A stretch of 64,000 bases of DNA, taken from assembly GCA_963790545.1 (NCBI GenBank), contig CAWBPA010000005.1:19516-83515 (forward strand), given 5' to 3'. The notes under the pieces were generated by a model, which did not search any database, was not told the origin of the DNA, and worked only from the letters and a program-made list of their open reading frames with translations. A program made the translations under genes and the position numbers. Shown here in pieces: positions 35,879-45,878 of this stretch (position 1 is its first letter; the number at the start of each line of letters is the position of its first letter). The DNA is from DATBJG01 sp963790545 (lineage in GTDB: Bacteria > Acidobacteriota > Vicinamibacteria > Vicinamibacterales > JAMQPK01).

Positions 35879-35947
35879 TTATCCATACTCTTCGCGGCAA
35901 GCACCTGCCTCCGCGATTGCGAACCACAATTCAGCCAAGAAACTCAC
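35879..35947 (-). other. 22-codon mini-frame copying the cydB N-terminus (repeat copy 3)
   Basis: GTG 35947 opens the same 12 residues as cydB, differing from copy 2 in one later codon (Glu for Ala), and ends at 35879. See copy 2 for its possible meaning. Confidence 0.35.
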
Positions 35948-36070
35948 CTTCCCAAGCGAACCACTAAGGCACGAAGAAAACTTCAAACCACTAAGACACG
36001 AAGAACACGAAAAAATTCTCAACCCCCTTCGTGTCCTTGGTCTCTTCGTGGTTATCCATACTCTTGGTGG

Positions 36071-37411
<1,341 letters not shown>

Positions 37412-37413
37412 CT

Positions 37414-38421
37414 CTAACTCTTTTCGTGGTGGCCGCCAAACCCAAATCGCATGGCGGAAAGGATCTGATTCTGGAACGTATCCAAACCGCGGGAGGCAAA
37501 ACGCTCGAAGAGTGCGGCCGTCAACACATGGGCGGGCACGCCGAGATCGTTGGCAGCCTGGACAGTCCACCGTCCCTCACCGGAGTCCGACACCGTGCCG
37601 CTGAATCGGTTCAGCTCTGGATCGGTCGCGAGCGCCTGGGCTGTGAGGTCGAGCAGCCAGGATGTGATGACGCTGCCATGTCGCCACACCTCCGCGATGT
37701 CGGCCAGGTTGAAGTTGTACTGGTAGTGCTCGCGGTTTCGGAGCGGCGTCGTTTCGGCATCTGCTTCGTGCACGCTGTCTCCAATGTTCGCTCGTTTCAG
37801 AATGTTGAGGCCTTCCGCATAGGCGGCCATCAGCCCGTACTCGATGCCGTTGTGGACCATCTTGACGAAGTGGCCCGCCCCCGCCGGGCCGCAGTGCAAG
37901 TAGCCGTGCTCGGCTGTGCGAGCGGACTGGTCACGACCTTGCGGCGTGACACCGGACGGTCCAGGCGCCAAGGTTCGGAAGAACGGGTCGAGCCGTTCCA
38001 CGGTCGTCTGCTCACCGCCAATCATGAGACAGTAGCCCCGCTCGAGTCCCCAGACGCCGCCGCTCGTGCCCATGTCGACATAGTGGAGGCCTTGCGCCGA
38101 CAGCCGTCCTGCGCGGGCGATGTCATCGTGGTAGTGCGAGTTGCCGCCGTCGATGATCACATCACCACGCTTCAAGTGCGGTGAGAGATCGCCGATCGCC
38201 GAGTCGACGACGGCGGCGGGCAGCATTAAACAAATCGCGCGAGGGGCTTGCAGTTTGGCTCCCAGGTCTTCAAGATTTGCGGCCGGAATGGCGCCTTCTT
38301 TGGCGAGGGCCTCCGACGCCTGCGGTGAGCGGTCGAACACGACGCAGTCATGGCCCCCGCGCATCAGGCGCCGCACCATGTTTGCGCCCATGCGACCGAG
38401 CCCAATCATTCCGATCTGCAT
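37414..38421 (-). CDS. gnd: 6-phosphogluconate dehydrogenase, decarboxylating
   Basis: 335 residues, the length of the short YqeC/GndA type. Motifs are MIGLGRMGANMVRRLMRGG at the NADP site, DGGNSHYHDD near 91-100, GTSGGVWGLERGYCLMIGG near 118-136 and GPAGAGHFVKMVHNGIEYG near 177-195, which hold the catalytic Lys and Asn. It converts 6-phosphogluconate to ribulose 5-phosphate. It leads the unit gnd-cydA-cydB-pgl, so NAD(P)H production and terminal oxidase are expressed together. Confidence 0.92.
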   Translation of the reverse strand: MQIGMIGLGRMGANMVRRLMRGGHDCVVFDRSPQASEALAKEGAIPAANLEDLGAKLQAPRAICLMLPAAVVDSAIGDLSPHLKRGDVIIDGGNSHYHDDIARAGRLSAQGLHYVDMGTSGGVWGLERGYCLMIGGEQTTVERLDPFFRTLAPGPSGVTPQGRDQSARTAEHGYLHCGPAGAGHFVKMVHNGIEYGLMAAYAEGLNILKRANIGDSVHEADAETTPLRNREHYQYNFNLADIAEVWRHGSVITSWLLDLTAQALATDPELNRFSGTVSDSGEGRWTVQAANDLGVPAHVLTAALFERFASRGLDTFQNQILSAMRFGFGGHHEKS

Positions 38422-38476
38422 CGATCCTCCCTTCAGCCCGGTCGCACCATCGTCGGAAGCGCGTGCGAAATTATAG

Positions 38477-38531
38477 GCCGGGTCCTGCTCTTTGGACCCG
38501 GCTCAGGCGGCCTTGTAAAGCAAGGCCCGCC
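38477..38531. terminator. Two adjacent hairpins upstream of gnd
   Basis: Arms GCCGGGTCC (38477-38485) and GGACCCGGC (38494-38502), then GGCGGCCTTG (38506-38515) and CAAGGCCCGCC (38521-38531, one bulge). They lie between the mscS stop and the gnd start. They may end gnd-directed readthrough or be REP-type elements; the bases after them (CCTACGACTAATTTC) recur with small changes at 60197-60212. Confidence 0.5.
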
Positions 38532-38581
38532 TACGACTAATTTCCCAAGGCTTAGGATACGACGATCGGTCGTCTACGGGA

Positions 38582-40319
38582 TTAGCGTGGTGGGTCGAAC
38601 TTACCCGTCACAGCTTCAAATTGAGGCTTGGATTTGGAATCGGAGCCGGCCGGTGTTGCGAACCAGCGGTCGCGCGGCACGATCTTTGGCGCCGCCGGGT
38701 CCGCTTCGTACGCCGGTGACATGATCTGCACGCCTTGCTCGTTGAAGGCGTCCAGAATATTGGCGTGCACGGCAGTCAGAACGGCCGCACGCTGATGAGG
38801 GCGCTCGAGCGACACCAGCAGGGTGTACGTGACAGCGAAGTCACCCAGTTGAGTTTGCCTTACGACTGGTTGGGGATTGGGGCGGACGCCCGGCGTGCGC
38901 GTCGCCGCCTGGATCAGCATCGCGTGAACTTGGCGCCAGGGAACGTCGTAGCCGATGGAAATCGACGTCGGGACGAACACGCCATCAGCCTCGGCGTGTC
39001 GAGTGTAGTTGGTCACGGTTTGCGAGACGATGACCGCGTTCGGGATCGTGACTTCCTCCCCACGCGGTGTCTTGATTTTCGTGGAGAGCGCACCGATTTG
39101 AGTCACCGTGCCGTCGATATCGTTCACTCGGACGAAATCGCCTACGCGTAGGGCGCGCGAATAGGTCAAGGTGAAGCCGCTCATCACCTGGTTGACGAGC
39201 CCGCTGGACCCCAGTGTGACCATGAGCCCGACCAGGACGCTGATGCCTTTGAACGCGTCAGAATTACTACCCGGCAGAAATGGGAACGCGAGCGCGAGCG
39301 CGAACAGCCAGAGACCCGCGAGGACCAGCTTGCGGGTGGGTTGCAACGTCTCAGGATAGATCCATGGTATCGAGATGCGGCCCTGGTCGACGGCACTGAA
39401 AAACAAATTGGTCAGCCGTGCGACGAATCGCGTCAGCACAACTATCAAAAGTACCCGTGAACAACTGTGGTGCCGCGCCCACGATTGCACGGCCGACGAA
39501 AACCACCTGGTCGACCAGGAACCCCCGAAGCGCGTCGCCCCACGGACGTGAATACGGGAAGCGTCGCAACACGAAGGTGAGCCACTGGTAGGTCAATACG
39601 AGACCCAATACCAGCGCGACAAGCGAGACCGTGTGTTTCAGGAAATCGAGCAGGTGTGAGGACTGGACGAAGTCCCGATCCGCAACCCCCGCAGCCGTGA
39701 GTCGTTGCTCGGCCGTCTCTCCAATCCAGTTCGCGATCCTTCGGCGAAGCCGTATCAGGCCCCACACGAGCAGCGCAAACAGAATCGTGACGCCAAGTGC
39801 CTGTGCGCCGCCCGCGAGCAGCTTGGCCGGCGTCCGGAGCTCGAGCGCCTCGGCAAGCGCGGTTTCCAGTCGACCCACTGTCTGTTCGGTCTCCTGCGCG
39901 AGCGTGACACCAGCCAACTCATCGACATCGGCTGTCACGAGCGCGAAAAGATCGCGACCGCCCACACTGAAGACGACGAAATTCGGCCCCGTACGTGTCG
40001 TGACGCGCCCGGCCACCTGGTCTCGGGCCACACGGTCCAGCGCCTGCCGTGCGCCGGCCGCGCGATCCTCGGGAAGTCGGCGGACCAGCGACGCTCTGAA
40101 CTCGGTGATGAAACGATTCTGGAAGACGAGTCGTGCTGGTGGCGCGCCGCGCTCGGCTTGCGCTGCAGCAACCTGGAGGATTGAATCGATTGACTGATTG
40201 CTGGTCGTCGTCTGAGCCGGCTGTGTCTGGCCTATTACCGGAGCCCCAAGGCACGTGACGACCGTCACGGCAGTCACGCCAGCCCAGGCCACACGCCGAA
40301 GATAACCAACCGTGGACAC
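38582..40319 (-). CDS. MscS-type mechanosensitive channel, frameshifted
   Basis: The N-terminal part has a signal peptide, a periplasmic domain of about 150 residues and helices beginning QALGVTILFALLVWGLIRLRR. The C-terminal part has the pore and beta domain: LVGLMVTLGSSGLVNQVMSG, RVGDFVRVNDIDGTVTQIG and IPNAVIVSQTVTNYT. The halves meet near base 39447, where one of three G bases is extra; removing it joins APQLFT to VLLIVVLTRFVAR, giving about 578 residues. Such channels release solutes on osmotic downshift. As written, the first frame stops before the pore. Confidence 0.82.
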
Positions 40320-40322
40320 TCT

Positions 40323-41225
40323 CTACGAATCCTTACCAATCTGAGTACGGTTCAGGCCGAACAACTTCACGGCATTTTCTTTCAAGATCAGCGGCCGTAC
40401 TTCGTCCTTGATGCCGATCTTCTCGAAGTCCGAAAGCCAGCGGTCCGGGGTCAGCAGGGGATAGTCGGATCCGAACAACACTTTGTGCTTGAGGAGTGTA
40501 TTCGCATACTGGACGAGCGTCGAAGAAAAATACTTGGGCGACCAGCCGGAAAGATCGATATACACCTGCGGTTTGTGGAGACACACGGAAATGGCTTCGT
40601 CCTGCCACGGAAACGATGGATGCGCCAGGATGATGGGCATATCCGGAAAGTCCACCGCGACATCGTCGATAGGCATCGGGTGACCGTACTTGAGCCGGAT
40701 GCCGCCCCCGCCTGGCAGGCCGCTGCCAATGCCACTGTGCCCCGTGTGAAAGAGCACCGGCAGTCGAGCTTCAGCGAACACTTCATACAGGGGATACGCG
40801 AGTCGATCGTTGGGAAAAAATTCCTGCAAGGGTGGATGGAGTTTCAGACCCCGAATACCGCCAGCTGCGACGAGACGCTTCGCCTCGCGAACGACCTCGG
40901 GCCCGCGAGTAGGGTTCAGGCTCGCGAACGCCATGGCAATGTCCGCGTTCGCTGCCGCGAACTCAACCACGGCATCGTTCGACACCTGGGGGCGACCTGA
41001 AAGTGTTTCGTCCACGGTGAAGACCACGCAGCCGATCTTGCGGGACCGGTAGTAATCCGCCAGCGCGTTCCAGTCGCGCGTCACGCCGCTGTCGCCAAAG
41101 TACTTCCGGGCACCCTCGTCAGCCGCCGAGGACGAGCCCGTGTGTTCAAGGTGTACGTGGACGTCGATGGCCGCGAGCCGGCTGATATCGAAACTGTGTG
41201 TCACCTTAGATGGCCTTTGTTGCAT
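40323..41225 (-). CDS. Amidohydrolase-2 family hydrolase or decarboxylase
   Basis: 300 residues. The fold is seen from AIDVHVHLEH (first metal-binding HxH, near 19-28), LKLHPPLQEFFPND, LPVLFHTGHSG, PIILAHPSFPWQDE and LFGSDYPLLTPDRW near the end with the conserved Asp. The family (COG2159) includes aromatic decarboxylases and lactone hydrolases. It is followed closely on the minus strand side by the MscS gene and preceded by the feruloyl-CoA-synthase-like ligase and FadB, so a role in aromatic acid breakdown is plausible. Confidence 0.8.
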   Translation of the reverse strand: MQQRPSKVTHSFDISRLAAIDVHVHLEHTGSSSAADEGARKYFGDSGVTRDWNALADYYRSRKIGCVVFTVDETLSGRPQVSNDAVVEFAAANADIAMAFASLNPTRGPEVVREAKRLVAAGGIRGLKLHPPLQEFFPNDRLAYPLYEVFAEARLPVLFHTGHSGIGSGLPGGGGIRLKYGHPMPIDDVAVDFPDMPIILAHPSFPWQDEAISVCLHKPQVYIDLSGWSPKYFSSTLVQYANTLLKHKVLFGSDYPLLTPDRWLSDFEKIGIKDEVRPLILKENAVKLFGLNRTQIGKDS

Positions 41226-41244
41226 GGAACTTCATGAGAGCAAG

Positions 41245-43089
41245 CTAGCTTCTCGGGCCGGTCGTGATGACGCGGGTCGATGGCTCAGGGTCGTACAGCT
41301 CATCGACCAGGCTCGCACGGTTCTCGAGCACGGCCTTCTGATTGAGCGACCCCTTGTCGGTAATCTCACGGGCATCGATGGAAGGTGGCTGGTCGAGAAC
41401 AATGGCGCGCAGGATGTGCGTCGTCATTCCAGTGCTCTGACGCACCAGTTCGTCGAGGGCCACTTGAAACCGATGTCGTACCTGCGGGTGTTCGACAATG
41501 GCCGCGGGTACGCCCGCGTCGAGCTCGGGGCAGAGCGCACGGCAGTTCTGCAGGTTCGGGAAAATCAAGGCTGCCACGAATGCCCGATCGTGTCCGGCAA
41601 TGACCACGTCCTGCGCGTACCCGCCGGAGACGGCCAGAAATTTTGCCCGCAGCGGTCCCACACTGACCCAGGTGCCGGTCGACAGCTTGAAGTCTTCTGC
41701 GAGCCGACCATCGAACAGCAGGCCTCTTGCCGGATCGTCCCGATTGACGAATCGCATGGCATCGCCCAGCCGATAGAAACCCTCTTCATCGAAAGCCGCA
41801 CGCGTGAGCGCCTCGTCGTTCCAATATCCCGGCGTAATACTCGGTCCGCGAAGCCGGGCCTCAATCTTGGCGCCGACCGGTATCAGCTTGAGCTCGAGCC
41901 CCGGAGCCGGCAACCCAAGGACTCCGGAGGCTGCGCCTTCAGGGCCCGTGCTCAGCGCGAAGGGAGCCGTTTCCGTGGCACCAAACCCTGTCATCCAGAG
42001 GATCTCTTCTCCGATCGTGTCGACGGCAAGCGCGCGCAGCTCGTCGAAAAAACGCTGGCTCAGCCCCGCGGCGGCATAGAACAGGAGTTTGAGCTTGCTG
42101 AAGAATCGCTCACGGAGCTCGCGATCGGTTCGCAGGTAGGGCAGCAGCATTTCATACGTTCGCGGGACCGCAAAATGCGCCGTGATCGCAATTTCTCGAT
42201 GATTCCTGACGGTCTCGTCGAAGGCCGACGGGATAGGCCTCCCATCATCTATATAAAGGGTTCCGCCGTTGTACAGAACCAGCCCGAAATTATGGTTGCC
42301 GCCCGCCGTGTGATTCCAGGGAAGCCAGTCACACAGGACCGGCGGTTCGTCCGCCAGAAAGGCCAGCACGCTGCGAATCATTTCTTGATTCGAACAGAGC
42401 ATCCGCTGCGTGTTGATCACGCCCTTCGGGTTCCCGGTCGAGCCCGATGTAAACAGAATCTTGGCAATCGTGTCGGCGGTGACGCGATCGTGCGCATCGT
42501 CAACCGCCGGCGTTGCCGACGTGTGTTGAAGCTCCTCGAAAGACGTTGCTGGAATCTCGCCGGGTGTCGAGGCGACAACGAGCTCGACGTCGCGTGGGAG
42601 CACGCTTTGCAGCGCCCGTTCGAAAGCCATGCCATCAGCGGCAAAGACGAGTCGTGGCTTCAGGAGGCTGAAAATACGGCGAAGCGTGCCGTACTCGCGA
42701 GCCTGGAGTGAATACGCCGGAGCAACCGGCGCGTATAACACGCCGCTGTACATCGAGGCAAGCGCGAGCAGCGCGTGCTCGATGCTGTTGCCCGAGAGGA
42801 TCAAAACGGGTGCGTTCTGCGACAGTCCGCGGTCGATGAGCGCCTGGGAGAGGTTGCGGACGCGCTCAAGTACCTCAGAATAGGTGAGGCATCTCCAGGT
42901 CCCGTGCGCGTCTCGCTGAGCGAGGAAGGGACGGTCCGGCGCCCGGGCGGCCCACTCCTCAAGGGGTTCGGTGATCCGGATAGGATAGGCACCCAGCGGA
43001 TTCGGCGACTGCATATAGACGACGCCATCGGCGCCAAAGCGCACCGTCGCCTCGGTCGCCGCAATCCGCACGTCGCGAATCCGTGTCAT
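41245..43089 (-). CDS. Feruloyl-CoA-synthase-like AMP-forming acid-CoA ligase
   Basis: 614 residues. Motifs are ILFTSGSTGNPKGVINTQRM (near 212-231), DWLPWNHTAGGNHNFGL (near 254-270), TGFGATETAPFA (near 364-375) and LFDGRLAEDFKLSTGTWVSVG (near 459-479). The GGNHNFG and TETAP segments match the feruloyl-CoA synthase branch. It would activate a hydroxycinnamic acid or similar substrate. FadB lies 48 bases upstream on the same strand, so a CoA-dependent beta-oxidative route is likely. Its substrate is inferred from family. Confidence 0.82.
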   Translation of the reverse strand: MTRIRDVRIAATEATVRFGADGVVYMQSPNPLGAYPIRITEPLEEWAARAPDRPFLAQRDAHGTWRCLTYSEVLERVRNLSQALIDRGLSQNAPVLILSGNSIEHALLALASMYSGVLYAPVAPAYSLQAREYGTLRRIFSLLKPRLVFAADGMAFERALQSVLPRDVELVVASTPGEIPATSFEELQHTSATPAVDDAHDRVTADTIAKILFTSGSTGNPKGVINTQRMLCSNQEMIRSVLAFLADEPPVLCDWLPWNHTAGGNHNFGLVLYNGGTLYIDDGRPIPSAFDETVRNHREIAITAHFAVPRTYEMLLPYLRTDRELRERFFSKLKLLFYAAAGLSQRFFDELRALAVDTIGEEILWMTGFGATETAPFALSTGPEGAASGVLGLPAPGLELKLIPVGAKIEARLRGPSITPGYWNDEALTRAAFDEEGFYRLGDAMRFVNRDDPARGLLFDGRLAEDFKLSTGTWVSVGPLRAKFLAVSGGYAQDVVIAGHDRAFVAALIFPNLQNCRALCPELDAGVPAAIVEHPQVRHRFQVALDELVRQSTGMTTHILRAIVLDQPPSIDAREITDKGSLNQKAVLENRASLVDELYDPEPSTRVITTGPRS

Positions 43090-43090
43090 C

Positions 43091-43134
43091 TGGGGTCTGA
43101 CCCCATGACAGAAGCGTAATGGGGTCTGACCCCA
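43091..43134. repeat. Two copies of palindrome TGGGGTCTGACCCCA
   Basis: Identical 15-base palindromes at 43091-43105 and 43120-43134 fill the spacer between FadB and the ligase; the second is followed by TTTTTA on the plus strand. This palindrome is a familiar dispersed element in environmental genomes. It could weaken transcription from FadB into the ligase. Confidence 0.75.
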
Positions 43135-43137
43135 TTT

Positions 43138-45258
43138 TTAGCGCTCTGCATCGAAGTCGGCGAAGCCTTTCCCCTGTTGAACCAGTCGCGCGAGCAGCGG
43201 CGCGGGAGCCCAGCGCTCACCCAGCTGGCGATGAAATTCGGAAACGCGATCGTAAATCCGCCGAAGCCCAACCCGATCGGCGTAAAACATGGGACCGCCC
43301 CGGTAGGCCGGGAATCCGTATCCATTCATGTAGATGATGTCGATGTCGGCAGCGCGCAGCGCAAACCCTTCGTCCAGGACGCGCGCCCCTTCATTAATGA
43401 GGGCGTAGATCGTCCGCTCGATGATCTCAGGCTCGGAGAAGGGCCTGCGTCGAATGCCCGCTGCCGCGGCCGTGCGTTCAATCAATTCCAAGACTTCCGG
43501 ATCGGGAAGTGGTCTGCGATCTTCTGCGTAGCGATACCAGCCTTTGCCCGTTTTCTGGCCGAATCGGCCCAGTTCGTACAGCTGGTCGGCCACGAGCGGC
43601 TTCCTGGTTCCGGCGTCCTCAAATTGTCGTAACTCCTGACGCACGCGCCACGCGACGTCGAGCCCCGCCATGTCGTCGACGGCGAAGATCCCCATCGCCA
43701 TGCCCCAGTCGGTGAGCGCGCGGTCGACCTGCTCGGGTGTGGCCCCTTCTTCGACGAGGAATTGCGCTTCGTACATGTACGGAAACATCATCCGGTTGCC
43801 AACGAACCCGGGACAGTTCCCGACGAGCACGCCGACCTTGCCAAGCCGCTTGGCGAGGGCCATCGCCGTCGCAATGACTTCCTTGCTCGTTCGAGCTCCC
43901 CGGACGATCTCCATCAGCCGCATGACGTTCGCCGGACTGAAAAAGTGCAGACCCACGACCGATTCAGCCCGCGTGGTCGACGCCGCAATCTCGTCGATAT
44001 TCAACGTTGACGTATTCGTGGCGAGAAGACAGCCGCGCTCGGCCACGCGGTCGAGCTCGGCGAAAACATTTTTTTTGAGCGACATGTTCTCGAACACCGC
44101 TTCGATGATCAGATCGGCACTTTCGCAGCCGGCGTAGTCGATCTGCGGACGAATCGATGCGATACGCTCGTCGGCAACGGCAGGAGTGAACCGTCCGCGC
44201 TTGACGGACGTTTCGTAGTTTCGACGGATTGTGGCCATGCCGGCATCGAGGGCCTGAGCGCTCGAGTCCTTGAGAATGACGGGAATCCCCGCATTCGCAC
44301 AGGCCATTGCAATGCCGCCCCCCATCGTCCCGGCACCGATAATCGCCACGTGCGCGATGTCGATGATGCGTGTGTCTCTGGGGACGTCCGGGACCTTGGA
44401 AACGCCGCGCTCGGCAAAGAACGCGTGAATGAGGGCCTTGGCCTGTTCGGATCGCACGCACTCGGTAAAGATCTCACGTTCGCGGCGGCAGCCGTCCGCG
44501 AATGGCAGCGTGGCTGCGGCTTCTATGGCGTCAATCACCGCGAGGGGCGCGAGCATGTTGCGTCGTGTCTTCCGCGCCATGTCCCGACCCGCGGCAAACA
44601 GGGGCTCGTTGGCCGCCGCTCGGCCCAGCTTGCCGCCACGCTCGCGCGTCTTCGGATGCGGTCCACCTCGGGCGGCCACTTCGCCCGCGAATCGAACGGC
44701 TCCCGACTCCAACTCTCCGTCGATCAACTCGTCGACGAGACCCGCGTTCAGAGCGTCGGACGCCGCGATGGGTTTCCCAGACACGCACATCTCGATGGCT
44801 TTTTCGACGCCAACCAGGCGCGGCAGCCGCTGCGTGCCCTCGGCTCCGGGAATGATTCCCAGATTGACCTCTGGCTGACCCATTCGTGCATCGCGAACGG
44901 CCACGCGGTAGTGGCCAGCCATGGCAACTTCCAAGCCGCCGCCGAGTGCCGTGCCATGCAGCGCCATGACGATTGGCTTGGAGCAATCTTCGAGTTGCTG
45001 CAACAGGTCGTGAAGATTTGGCAGGGCAGCGTCTTCGCCATGGGCCGCCCGTTCGAGCTCCTTGATGTCGGCACCGGCAATGAAGGTTCGCCCGGCGCCC
45101 ATGACGACAATGGCGCGCACGTCGGGGTCCTTCTCTGCCCGGTTGACTGAAGAGGCGAGCCCCTCCGGCACGCCGGTCGTCAGCGCGTTCACCGGCGGGT
45201 TGTTGATGTGAACAACGGCTACGCCGTTTCGGTTCGAGAGGGTCACAAGTGGGTTCAT
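43138..45258 (-). CDS. fadB: Fused enoyl-CoA hydratase/3-hydroxyacyl-CoA dehydrogenase
   Basis: 706 residues. The crotonase domain (1-190) has VMGAGRTFIAGADIKELE and GTALGGGLEVAMAGHYRVAV with EVNLGIIPGAEGTQRLPRLV. The dehydrogenase domain starts VAIIGAGTMGGGIAMACANAG (near 296) and includes GLHFFSPANVMRLMEIVRG and GNRMMFPYMYE, then the C-terminal HCDH repeats. It hydrates enoyl-CoA and oxidises the resulting hydroxyacyl-CoA. With the CoA ligase and amidohydrolase it could degrade a phenylpropanoid side chain. No thiolase is seen beside it. Confidence 0.9.
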   Translation of the reverse strand: MNPLVTLSNRNGVAVVHINNPPVNALTTGVPEGLASSVNRAEKDPDVRAIVVMGAGRTFIAGADIKELERAAHGEDAALPNLHDLLQQLEDCSKPIVMALHGTALGGGLEVAMAGHYRVAVRDARMGQPEVNLGIIPGAEGTQRLPRLVGVEKAIEMCVSGKPIAASDALNAGLVDELIDGELESGAVRFAGEVAARGGPHPKTRERGGKLGRAAANEPLFAAGRDMARKTRRNMLAPLAVIDAIEAAATLPFADGCRREREIFTECVRSEQAKALIHAFFAERGVSKVPDVPRDTRIIDIAHVAIIGAGTMGGGIAMACANAGIPVILKDSSAQALDAGMATIRRNYETSVKRGRFTPAVADERIASIRPQIDYAGCESADLIIEAVFENMSLKKNVFAELDRVAERGCLLATNTSTLNIDEIAASTTRAESVVGLHFFSPANVMRLMEIVRGARTSKEVIATAMALAKRLGKVGVLVGNCPGFVGNRMMFPYMYEAQFLVEEGATPEQVDRALTDWGMAMGIFAVDDMAGLDVAWRVRQELRQFEDAGTRKPLVADQLYELGRFGQKTGKGWYRYAEDRRPLPDPEVLELIERTAAAAGIRRRPFSEPEIIERTIYALINEGARVLDEGFALRAADIDIIYMNGYGFPAYRGGPMFYADRVGLRRIYDRVSEFHRQLGERWAPAPLLARLVQQGKGFADFDAER

Positions 45259-45374
45259 GTCAGCGCGTCAAAATTGAACACAGATGCGTGTCGTTTCCAA
45301 CGAGGGGCTGATATTACTGCAGGTTGCGATTGTCCCGAAGCTGCAGTACATTTCCTTCAAAACAGGAGACCGCC

Positions 45375-45821
45375 ATGATTCTGATCGTGAATGACAAGCG
45401 GCACGACGTGGACGTCAGTCCCGAAACCCCGCTGCTGTGGGTCATTCGAGACACGTTGGGATTGACGGGCACGAAGTTCGGCTGCGGAATCGCCCAGTGC
45501 GGTGCCTGCACCGTGCATGTGGATGGGACGCCTATCCGCTCGTGCATTACAGCCGTGTCCGGTGTGGCGGGGAAGAAGATCACGACAATCGAAGGCCTGT
45601 CGCCGAATGCCAGCCATGCACTGCAGCTGGCCTGGATTGCGGAACAGGTCCCGCAATGCGGCTATTGCCAGTCCGGGCAGCTGATGTCTGCCGCCGCGTT
45701 GTTGGCCAAGAATCCGAAACCGTCGGACCAGGATATCGACAATGCGATGTCGGGCAATATTTGTCGCTGCGGCACGTATCAGCGCATCCGTCGCGCCATC
45801 CATCGGGCAGCGCGAGCGTAG
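45375..45821 (+). CDS. [2Fe-2S] small subunit of a molybdenum hydroxylase
   Basis: 148 residues, the usual IorA/CoxS size. The plant-type cluster uses Cys37, 42, 45 and 57 (FGCGIAQCGACTVHVDG) and the second cluster Cys95, 98, 130 and 132 (PQCGYCQSGQ and NICRCGTYQRIR). AGGAG lies nine bases upstream of ATG 45375. It is followed by the large Mo-binding subunit after a 57-base spacer with a hairpin. It passes electrons from the Mo centre to a cytochrome or other acceptor; no FAD subunit is nearby, as is usual for the isoquinoline oxidoreductase type. Confidence 0.92.
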   Translation: MILIVNDKRHDVDVSPETPLLWVIRDTLGLTGTKFGCGIAQCGACTVHVDGTPIRSCITAVSGVAGKKITTIEGLSPNASHALQLAWIAEQVPQCGYCQSGQLMSAAALLAKNPKPSDQDIDNAMSGNICRCGTYQRIRRAIHRAARA

Positions 45822-45838
45822 AGAAAAATCAGTTGTAG

Positions 45839-45860
45839 CGGCGGGTCTTTAGACCTGCCG
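45839..45860. repeat. Hairpin CGGCGGGTCT/AGACCTGCCG
   Basis: Ten-base arms with a TT loop and one mismatch lie between the small and large subunit genes. It might tune large-subunit expression or be a dispersed palindrome. Confidence 0.55.
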
Positions 45861-45878
45861 TTCGAGCGGAGAGACAAC

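Larger units (their letters stand above)
35571..36070. repeat. 172-bp tandem repeat, about 2.9 copies, copying the cydB start
   Basis: Copies begin at 35571, 35743 and 35915. Each holds the cydB start region (first 12 codons with a start at 35603, 35775 or 35947; GTG, ATG, GTG) and an imperfect inverted repeat: CCACTAAGACACGAAGAACA against TGTCTTCGTGGTT. In copies 2 and 3 the cydB piece is joined to GCGGCAAGCACCTGCC, a sequence found inside cydB at 35458-35474, as if a deletion between GCCGCCGC stretches made the unit before it was duplicated. The two upstream copies open 22-codon frames on the minus strand. Confidence 0.9.

Noticed and set aside
35571..36070. CRISPR array
   Set aside because: The repeats are 172 bases long, directly adjacent without unique spacers, and contain cydB sequence.
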